NCBI GenBank assembly: GCA_000818945.1
Contig: KN805388.1
Span: 587,961-651,960 of the forward strand
Direction of reading: 5' to 3'
Source of the DNA: Schizochytrium sp. CCTCC M209059
Taxonomy: Eukaryota; Sar; Bigyra; Thraustochytrida; Thraustochytriidae
DNA: 64,000 bases
A program made the position numbers and the translations under genes. Shown piece by piece: positions 28,585-38,100 of this stretch. Every line of letters starts with the position of its first letter. Position 1 is the stretch's first letter. Below the pieces are notes generated by a model, which was given only the letters and a program-made list of their open reading frames with translations, did not search any database and was not told the DNA's origin.

Positions 28585-31500
28585 ATGATGCTGCGCGCGT
28601 CTCGCGGTACGCCAGAGCTCGTAGAAGGACAGGCGCGACGATGTTCTTGCGTGGCCAAGACGAATGCAGACGCGACTCAGCAAGAGGAGACGACCGACGC
28701 TCCTGAAGGAGCACGACTGGATCATTGGCACGGGCACGCGCGCGTGGAGACGGCCACCGAGGGCGGCGGACCTGACGTTCGCGCCTTCAGACTAGGCAAA
28801 GAGCTCTTTGCGAGAAAACCCCAGGAAGCAGTGCACCTTTGGGCGGAGGCCGGCGTCTTTGGCGCGGCAAGTCCGTGCGACGCAGCAGTGGCCAAATTCC
28901 TCTTTACACACGAGGAGCTCGACCGTCGCGCGCTTTGGGAGTTCCTCGCTTCGTCCAAACCTGTCCTCGAGGCGTACGTTCGTCTCTTTGACGTCCGCGA
29001 TCGCCCTCTCGACGAAGCGCTCCGCGAGGTATTTGGTGCCCTCGGCGTCTTTGCCACGCCAAGTGATGCTCTCCACAACTGGGGATCGAGAGCTCCCAGC
29101 TCGTCCCGATCATGGCGACGGCCCTTAGGGATACGGTCTAATACAGGCAGCAGCGCAAGCAGTAGCAGCGCAAGCTCAAGCCGGCGAAGTCGCAGACGTA
29201 GCAGACGGTTTTCAACCTCGTCCACCGCCTCACGCTCTGGTTCTTTCTCGCAGCGTCTGCGCCGACGGGCGTCCTTTTCGTCCTCGTCGCGCGCTCGATC
29301 GAGGCCTTTCGACACTCATAGCGGCGATACGCACGACTTTCCGTCTCCCACAACCGGGGAGAGTTACGCTGACTCGCCAAGGTCACACTTTGGACCTGGC
29401 GATGACATGGATAGCGAGGCGTGGCGCGCGAATGAGAGTGACGCGCTGGAGCACAAGCGTTTTGCTTGTCAAACGTTTGCGGACTGGTACTGGTCGCTGA
29501 ATGAGGACATTGTAGCAGCGTGGCTTCCAAGTGCCAAGGTCGTCTTTGCGCTTGTCATTCAGCTCGTGAGCTTGAGCGAAAACCGAGCCGCTTACCTCGC
29601 CCCACGAACTCGCTACGCTGCTTCTGCGGGGATAGCTTCTGGCGGCGGCAGCAGTGGCAGTGGCGGCGGCGGGGGTGCGAGTCAAGCCCGCAGCCCCACC
29701 CGATCAGCAGCCGTCGACGCGGCAGCCTCCGACTTTGTGAAAACGTGTCAAAATGTGATGATGTCACTTGATGCGCCCAACCTGCGCGAAACAATGCTTG
29801 TGGCCATGTTTCGCAGGGTTTACGCAGAACCATTTGCCACGCCACTTCGTTACATTCTCGCTACTGAGTCGTCATTGTCTTCGCTCTCGTTATCCTTACC
29901 CTTTTCATCTTCTTCTTCTTCTTCTTCTCCTACTTCTACTACTTTTGTGTCGTCACCTTCTCCTGCCGAACTGAGCCATGTAGCCGCAAGTGGAGAAGGC
30001 TTTTGTCAAGGATACCTGTGGCTACCCACTCTGGACGCCCTGCCGTGTCCGTGGGAGCGACGCTGGGTCGTTTTGGTAGACTGGGTTCTTTATGTCTACC
30101 GATCATCCCGCGAACCTGGAGAGCTTTTAATGATTGTGCCGCTGAGCAACGTCGAGCCTGATCTTCGGGCCCGAGGCGTCTACCTTGAAGGACGCATGAA
30201 AGTGGCTCTCATGAAAGGCGCTCTCGAGGCCCCCGAAGGAACGAACAAGCAACGGACGAGGCAGACGTCCAATCGCCCCAAACGCCGACCTTGGTATATC
30301 CGAATGTTTTCCCCGGCCTCGCCCGCTGGCGACTCTCCATTGATCATAAACTCGCTTGAATTTGTCGCACAGTCGCCAACCGACGCGCTTCGCTGGCTCG
30401 ACGCCTTTCGTGGCGGCTTGCATTCTCCAGAGGGCGCCAAGAGCGCAGAGTTTGCAGCCAATGTAGAGCGGTATTGTAATGAGGACGAAGGCCACGCTGC
30501 TCGTGTTTCGGCTTCGGCTTCTGCTCATGCAAAGATCATGCACGATTTGGAATGGGCAAATCGCCGCGGCGAAGTCACGCAAGGCGCATTGTGGATTAGA
30601 AAACCGGCTTTTCGTGACGACGAGGTTGCTAGCGGCAAGCAGAAAGAGATGCTCGACGACTTGTACTCCATTAGGTTTACAGAACGATACTGCTCGCTAC
30701 TCGGCAAACAAATGGTTGTTTCGAAAGATTCGACTTCCCTCGATCATCATGGTGTGATCGATCTTAGCAAGTTGCGCATGCTGGTTCCGACAAATCACAA
30801 GTGGGCGAAAGAGCAGGGTCTTTTCCCTTTCGAACTTGTCAATAGTGAGCTACAGGTTCTGTGCGCCTGTGCAGCTCCCACACTCAAGGATTACGTGCTT
30901 TGGAACAACGCCTTGACACCTTTGTTGCCTTCCAAGGGCAAGGCTGCGCAGCCGTTACAGCAGCAGGAAAACCAACAAACACAGGAGGGATCGGAGATGG
31001 ATGAGACAAGAACTGTTTCCGGCAATGAGTCGGGATTGTCGTCAGATGATGACGAGGCATGTTTTTCGGGGGAGGAGAAATTGAAAGCACTTCAGGAAAC
31101 TGATGGCGAGGAAGAAGAAGAAGAAGAAGCGGAGGAGGAGGAAGAAGAAGAAGAGGAAAAGGATGAGGAGACGAAGATTGGTCGTGTGGTATTAGTCGGG
31201 CACGAAGAGGCCGCCGCCGGCGCAAGCGAGGCAGCAAATGTCGAAACGAGAGATGACACCCCCTCCCTTGCAAGCGTGCCCCAGACACTTGAAGAGCTTA
31301 CCAATGCATATGCTTCGCTGATTGGCAAGGCTACGGCACTTCTTAATCGTGACATTGACGCTGATTTGCCGCAGGACAATGGTGTCGAGCACGTGACCTC
31401 ACCGAGCAGTTCTTCCCCGAGCTCGCCTGTGCTGAGCTCTAGCTCGCCCATGATGGTGCCGACTCCAGCGCCTCCATCCGCTCCAATGCCTACACCGCCA

Positions 31501-31779
31501 GCCTATGATGCGAATGGTGTAATTGTGGACTCGCTGCCCAAGCCAGACAAGAAGCGACGCCGCGAGAACACGCCTCGAGCGGGTGCCGCGTCTGCATCTC
31601 CATTTGTTGGCCCTGGGCCTGTCGAGGAGATCCCGCCCACACCCACTGATATGCACCGTGCAACAAAAGCTGGTAATGCTGCGTATGTACAGTACGGCTT
31701 CCGGACACCATCGGCACAGCCCGGGCCTCCGCCGCCTTCGATGCCTCCGCCGACGCCTCCCTTTGCGCGCCACCGCTGA
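28585..31779 (+). CDS. Divergent Sec7-like protein with two PH domains
   Basis: The protein has 1,064 aa from the ATG at 28585. The Sec7-like region begins at about residue 68 (FRLGKELFARKP), and the glutamic-finger helix pattern (AKFLFTHEELDRRALWEFLA) is kept. A Ser/Arg-rich insert of about 110 residues follows. The second half (about 290-450) ends with an RRVYAEPFATPL segment, as in true Sec7 domains. The usual motif 2 (MLNTDLHNP) is replaced by QLVSLSENR. A PH domain follows at about 472-615 with a basic insert, and a second PH-like domain at about 662-790. The tail has a Glu-rich tract (about 845-880) and Pro-rich segments. Known for the family: Sec7-PH proteins activate ARF GTPases at membranes. 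Exchange activity is uncertain here. Confidence 0.7.
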   Translation: MMLRASRGTPELVEGQARRCSCVAKTNADATQQEETTDAPEGARLDHWHGHARVETATEGGGPDVRAFRLGKELFARKPQEAVHLWAEAGVFGAASPCDAAVAKFLFTHEELDRRALWEFLASSKPVLEAYVRLFDVRDRPLDEALREVFGALGVFATPSDALHNWGSRAPSSSRSWRRPLGIRSNTGSSASSSSASSSRRSRRRSRRFSTSSTASRSGSFSQRLRRRASFSSSSRARSRPFDTHSGDTHDFPSPTTGESYADSPRSHFGPGDDMDSEAWRANESDALEHKRFACQTFADWYWSLNEDIVAAWLPSAKVVFALVIQLVSLSENRAAYLAPRTRYAASAGIASGGGSSGSGGGGGASQARSPTRSAAVDAAASDFVKTCQNVMMSLDAPNLRETMLVAMFRRVYAEPFATPLRYILATESSLSSLSLSLPFSSSSSSSSPTSTTFVSSPSPAELSHVAASGEGFCQGYLWLPTLDALPCPWERRWVVLVDWVLYVYRSSREPGELLMIVPLSNVEPDLRARGVYLEGRMKVALMKGALEAPEGTNKQRTRQTSNRPKRRPWYIRMFSPASPAGDSPLIINSLEFVAQSPTDALRWLDAFRGGLHSPEGAKSAEFAANVERYCNEDEGHAARVSASASAHAKIMHDLEWANRRGEVTQGALWIRKPAFRDDEVASGKQKEMLDDLYSIRFTERYCSLLGKQMVVSKDSTSLDHHGVIDLSKLRMLVPTNHKWAKEQGLFPFELVNSELQVLCACAAPTLKDYVLWNNALTPLLPSKGKAAQPLQQQENQQTQEGSEMDETRTVSGNESGLSSDDDEACFSGEEKLKALQETDGEEEEEEEAEEEEEEEEEKDEETKIGRVVLVGHEEAAAGASEAANVETRDDTPSLASVPQTLEELTNAYASLIGKATALLNRDIDADLPQDNGVEHVTSPSSSSPSSPVLSSSSPMMVPTPAPPSAPMPTPPAYDANGVIVDSLPKPDKKRRRENTPRAGAASASPFVGPGPVEEIPPTPTDMHRATKAGNAAYVQYGFRTPSAQPGPPPPSMPPPTPPFARHR

Positions 31780-32116
31780 TAGAGTGCCATTGTTCTCTTT
31801 GAAGATTGAATCGTCGTCTCCACTTTGTCTGGCGCCACGAGACAATGCTCTGTCCTCGTATCCCCTAGCTGCTTTCTTTGCGTCATATCGAGTCATACAG
31901 ACGTTCGGATGATGTTGCTGCACAGCCCAGTATCCCGTCCTCCCTCTTCCCCCCGGTCATTTCTTAAGTTTTGCAAGTTGGAGCAAGAGCTAGTCGCCCG
32001 CGCGCGCGAAAAGGAACGCCTGTGCGTGTTCAATTTGCAGCCGTAGACGGCATTTCACGCGGAACGTGTTGCAGAGTCTTTCGCGTGGAGAGACGACCAC
32101 TTCGCAAATCTGCGCG
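31780..32116. other. Intergenic spacer
   Basis: About 340 bp between tandem genes. An in-frame GTG at 32066 precedes the chosen ATG of the next gene. No other feature recognised. Confidence 0.5.
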
Positions 32117-35100
32117 ATGAGTCGAAGTAGAAGCAGGAGTGGTGGCGGCGGCAGCGGCGGCGGCGGCCGTGGGGAAGGGGACGCTTTCGTCGAGGGCGAG
32201 CGCGTGCTGGCCCACTTTCGTGGCAACCCGGAGGCCAAGACGTACCCAGGGGTGGTGAAGCATGTCCATGACAATGGGAGAATTGATGTTGCCTACGACG
32301 ACGGAGACTTTGACAAGGAACTCCGGCCACAACTGGTCCAACGCGAGAACCAAAGGCGCTCCGCGTCACGACGACCGTCTGTTGAAACCTCCTCGCCATC
32401 AAAGCAAGGAAACAAAGGCAAAGTGCAAAAAAGGATGAACGACGATGTGCTGGCGACAGGAGACAGAGTGCTCTGTCGATTTCGCGGCAAGGGGGACGAG
32501 TATCCTGGTACAATCTCCCGAATTCATCCTCGAACTGGGCGCATTGATGTCAACTATGATGACGGGGACAGGGACGTCAATCTTGACATGTCTGCAGCGC
32601 GACCTCTTGACAAGGAAGGCCTTGCAAAGCGATCACCAGCACCTGGTGCAACTTCTGGTTCCAGTGACGCTTCGGAATCAGGTTCTCAGTCTGAAGATGA
32701 TGACGAGGAAGAAGAGGACGAGGAAGACGAAGAGCTTCCTGCGTCACCACCCCACTTCAAGGTTGACATGCCGGTCATGGCCAGATTTCGAGGCAAGCAT
32801 GACAGCAAGGAGTTCCCCGGCAGGATTGCCCGAGTTCATCGCAATGGAACACTCGATATTCAGTACGACGATGGCGATGTCGATCGCCAGCTTGACCCAA
32901 AGTTCGTAAGGCGCAAGCAGCGCGTCGTGGAGACGGGAAGAAAAGACAACAACGCCAAGAGTTGCAAACTCGTGGAAATGCTGGCACGTGCCATTGCGAG
33001 CGGGGGCTCGCTGGCCCCTGGTGCTGCGGTCTTGGTGAGCCAGTCGGCTTTGGCGACGAAGGGACGAAGGCGTGCTCAACCGGGCGTCATTTCGGCTCTT
33101 GGTGCGTCGCGCGGGACGTTCGATGTGACCTTGGACGAGAGCGGATCCACTTTGCGCGACGTTCCAGCCAGAGACCTTGAACCCGATGAAGCTCGCGCGC
33201 TCACGTTGGCGCGGCTGCGAACAGTGCTCAAGAACGCTTGCCAGGACACCGCCGCAAACGCGCTCTCGCGAGTAGGACTTTCCACAGCTCTGCGGGACGC
33301 GCTAAATATGACTGTGACGAAGCGAGACGCTGCGGCAGCCGTGGCGCTATTTCCATCGCGCAAGCCGTCAAACGGCTCGGACTCTGCTGACAGTCTTGAT
33401 GTCCGTCAATTTCTTGCGGCTGTCAAGAGCACAGTTACGAGCTTTCAAGTTATCAAGACGCGAAACGAAGCAGAGAAACCAGAGGTGGCTGCTACTTTTG
33501 CGCCGGCGAGCGTCGCTCTTCGGCAGGCGCTGAGCGCGTGCATTCTTCAAGCGGGAGCCAAGGCCGCCAAAAAGTTGGTAGGCAACCACTTCAGTCTCGA
33601 CGATTTTCGCGCCGCGCTCGAGAATCTCGGAGGAAGAAAATCGCTATTTGCAGCGGACGGGCTTGCGTGGATTCATGCTGGGCTTGACCTTCGGGGCGAC
33701 GGCGTGGTTGCCGGCGATCACATTTTCTACTACGCTTCATGTATGAACGTGCATGTTCCGCAGACCGCCTCTACTGCGCTCAATCGGGCCCGCGCGCACA
33801 TGCATGGCAAAGAGGGCCTATCGAAAGTGTTACGCGGGTTGCTCAAGGACTTTGAAAAGGTTGAAGGCGCCGTCGCGGATCGCCAGGTCGATTCAAAGAC
33901 AGCTCGTACCCTTTTGCAGAGCGCTGGTCTGGACAAGAAGGATATCGAGGCGATTCTCAAGATCGATTTTGCCACTGCGCGCGAGTCGCTGGCCAAATCA
34001 AAACGCTCAAACAAGAAGGATGGGGAGAGCGATGGGTCGAGCAGCGACAGCAGCAGCGACAGCGACGGAGGAGATGCTCGTTCGACGCAAAAGCGGCAGG
34101 CGACGTCGCGGAAACTCTCCATTAATCAATGGCGCTTCAAGCGGAACGGGCCCAACAAGTTCTCCTTTGATGTCTTCATCGGCGCCATGGCAAGTCCTCC
34201 GCTCGACGAAGCGCGCGTTCGACTTTGTGTACAGCCTTTGTTCTTGACGTCCAACGCGAAAGAGTGGCTCGCTAAGCTTGGCAAGAAAAAGGTTCTTACC
34301 GAAGCTACGCTTTTCCAGCAGCTGGTTGATCGGTATGGACTCACAGTCACGCCCGAGCTGTTGACGCATTGCGCGCAGCTTGGCGGCGCGCTTTCCGGCA
34401 AGTCGCAAGAGGAAGTTGCCGTCGACACGGGCAAATTGAAAAAGTGGCTGGTCAAGGCTCGCATGGTCGATGCAGGTGGACGCGCCGAGGCCCTTGGTCA
34501 TCTTCGAAAGCACTTGGGTTCGACACGAGATCAGATCATCGCATTCTTTAATGCAAGCCATGGCGAAGAGGACGAACGCAAGGACGATGAAAGTGACAGT
34601 GGCCACATCGTAATTTCGCGCAAGGCCTTCTGGGCTCTTCTCGAGGAGAAAAAGGTAAAATGCGCTCGCAAAGCGCTTCTCGTCCGCGCTGCTCTCGAAC
34701 ACTTGGATGCCAAGAGGACCGGCGAAATTGACGTGCACGCTGCAGCCAAGCTCATTGTCGATGCAAACGAGAGTGATGTAAAAGGTAAGCGGGACTCTGG
34801 GTCAGAAAGCGAGAGCGGAGGGAGTTCAGGAAGCGAAGACGATAGCAATGCAAGCGACGATTCTTCAGTGAACGCGGGAAGCGACGCGGAGTCGAACTCG
34901 GATGCATCCAAATCGAGTGGTTTGGTGACCTTTTTTGGCGCCAAGCAGCGCAAAGAATTTCTTAAAGCTCTCGAGAAAAGACTTCCCAAGGGAGGAAAGG
35001 ATCCCGCCAAAGCTTTGCGCAAAGCCTTGCAAGCAGCAAGTAGCAAGGGTCAAGGCAGTGACGGCGAGGATTCGGGAAGCGACGGTGAGAACGAGCAAAC

Positions 35101-38100
35101 GCAACGGTCGCCTCGCAACGTCAGAAACACGTCTAAACCGAGTGGCCTCGCGAGCTTTCTTGGCAAAGACATTGGTCTCGACGTCGAGACTGCGCGAATG
35201 CTTTGCGTGCTCGTTGGATCGCACGGGCCCATCTCACGTGACCAAAAGGCCATCAGTAGATTGGTGCATTTGACGCAATCCCTTCGTGGACCGGGGGTGC
35301 CAAAAGCTGAGAGCCCTGCTGCGCTGGCGATTGACAAGCTTCGAAGGGCTGCAAATGCCCAGACGCAAGCAGCCTTGGCCAGCCAACACCACGGTCTTCT
35401 GGATGCAGACAAATCGCTGAAGGCACGCGTGAAGTCGCTGCTTCAAGCCAAAGCCCCAAAGCTGGCCACACGAGAGCATATTGCAGAGCTTTTGGACGGC
35501 GCGGATGAAGCTGCCTTAGTACGCGACCTTGGCAAGAAGTACCGAATTAAAGTACCTGCGAGTGCTCGCCTTGAGCTCTCCAAGCTAGACACGACTCGTT
35601 CAGGAAAGGTTGAAGGTAAGAAGGCCATTGCAATTGTAGCCAAAGCATTGGGAGTTAAAGTCGACAAAGTGCAGTCTGAAGCAATTTGTAAACACTTTGC
35701 TGCCGCGGGCGCAGAAGAGGGCGCTGTGGATGCGGCGGCGCTGGCGGCAGTCTTGCAGCCGGAGACGTTGCGCGTAGATATTACGTGTGCCTTGCGACAT
35801 TTGATGGAGGCCATTGATCTCTTTGCCGAAGGAAGTAGTTTGATAGACCTCGTCAATCAGCATGTAAAAGCGGGAAAAAGGGATAAAAAGAATGCATCGA
35901 CTGCGAAAACGATCAAGGAAGCTGTTTTTGCCCGTGCAATGTATGCCATGGGTGCAAACTTAACGCCTTCCGAGGTGTATGCACTTGCGACAATGCTCGC
36001 AACAAAAAAAGCTGGTGATGGCATGGTGAGTCTCGCCGCACTCCGAAAGCTTGAGAAGGAGGCTCAGGATGTCAAGACTAGAGACGAAGATGCATCTTCA
36101 GCATCATCTCAGAGCGAGGGAGAAGAGAATTCGTCTGCCTCGGGTTCTTCCGATGAGGACGGCGATAAAGACAATGGGACAAGCGATACGTCGGATAGCG
36201 AGCAAGATTCGGATGAGGATAACAAGTCGAGAACGCAACGCTCGGTTAAGGGTTCGCGATGGTTTACCAATTTTCGAAAATCCCAGGGTGTCCCAAAGCC
36301 ATCACGCAACGACGATGGCGTATCGTCCGACTCGGACTCTGCAGGCGCCGAATCAGATTCAGCGTCGGATGAGGACGATAGTGAAAGTGATGGAGAAAAG
36401 AGCGAGACTTCTCTTGCGCCGCAGAAGAAGGCTATTATTTCTTCGAACCTACGAAGCAAGCTTGCAACGCTCGACGCCAAGCGGAAGAAGGCCCTTGTTA
36501 GCCAACTGCGCAAAGCCTCTCGTGGTGGAAAGGGCTTCATTCCTCGCAAGACATGGACTGGCGCGTTGCTCAAGACGGCTCAGCTGTCCAAGAAGGAGAT
36601 CAATGCTCTTGTCAGCGTTCTAGGTTATGGCGATCAAAGCGCAGCGCACGTCGACGATCTTGTGTTTTTGTTGTTCAAGCCGCTTTCCAGAAGCTCTCGA
36701 CGTGTGCTCGATAATGTACAGGCGCAATTTAGGGATCTCAGCAGGAAAAAGCAAGCAGCGCTTTTACAATCATTCCGCAAGAGCAAGGGGATCAGCAAGT
36801 CCTCAGCGCTGAAAAAGTCCTTGGAGGCTCACAAACTCAAGGCAGGCAATGAAAAGGCACTGGAGCAAATTTGCGCGTATATGAGTCAGCAGTCTTCTCC
36901 AGGCGCGTATTTCGCGGACATAATGTCCGCATCGTGTGACACGAAGCGTCTTGAAAAGAAGCTGCGGAAAGGGCTCAAGGGTCATGCGAGCAAGGGGAAG
37001 AAGAAGCTAGATCGCGAAGAGTTTTATACTTTTATGGACCGCACGGGCGTTCCGTTTGGCGAGCACGAGCTCCGGTGCTTGTCGTTGGCGAGTCGAGTGG
37101 ACGATGAGGAGGAGGAGGAGGGCGACGCGCAGATTTCTCTCAAGCTTGTATCGGAGTTTGCGCGAGGCCGAGGGCGGCTTGGAATGAACACAGAGAATGA
37201 GAACGACGATTCGGAGGATAGCGGAACCGAGGACTCGGATGCAAGCGTGTCGTCAAACTCTGGCGAGGAAGACGATCTCGCTGAGGAGGATGGATCAAGT
37301 GCCGATGAGGAGAGTGAAGATGATGATGATGATGATGAAAAGTCGGTTTCTTCAGAGGAAGACGAAATCGATGCAGAGGCAAGCTTGTCGGGCGAAGAGA
37401 GCGGCGACGAGTCTACTTTTGACGATCTCGCAAGCGTTGGGACTTCCTCGTCCGAATCAGGAAGCTGGTCTGGGTCGCGGCGGCCCAAGGATCGACGCCG
37501 GCGGCGCTCAAGTTTGACACGGGATGGGGATGGTGGTTCAAGTTCGAGTGAGGACGAAAGCGACGACAGCGTTGAGTCACCCCAACGACGTCGAGCATCA
37601 CGCGTGAGCAAACGCAGAAAGCAAAGTCCAATGCTGGACGATCGATTCCAGCGCGCAATGGAGCGCTCGCTTCGTCGGGCTTTTGATGCGATCGATGCTC
37701 AGAACGCAGGTTCGGTGGACCAGCGAGATCTGGGTCGAGCAATGTTGGCCTTGGGCCATGAGTGCTCGGGTCGCAGCATTGCGAGGGAGGCGGGGCACAG
37801 CAAAGGAGAGGACAAGTTCTCACGACGCGAGTTTGTCAAGATCGGTCTGCGACTAATGCGAGCTTCCGCACACAAGCTTGGCGCGGTGCGCAGCACGCAA
37901 CTTCGAGAGGTTTTGGGTCGTGCAGACCGCGCGGGTACCGGGACGATTTCATCGCGTGTGTTCGCGGAGAGCATGCAGGTCACATGCAAGGGCGATCTCT
38001 CTCGAGAGGAAGTCAAACTTCTCGTGCGGTTCGCGGATTCGGACCGGGATGGGCAATTAAACATCGCAGCGTTTTTAGAAACTCTGCATCGAGGCGGGCC

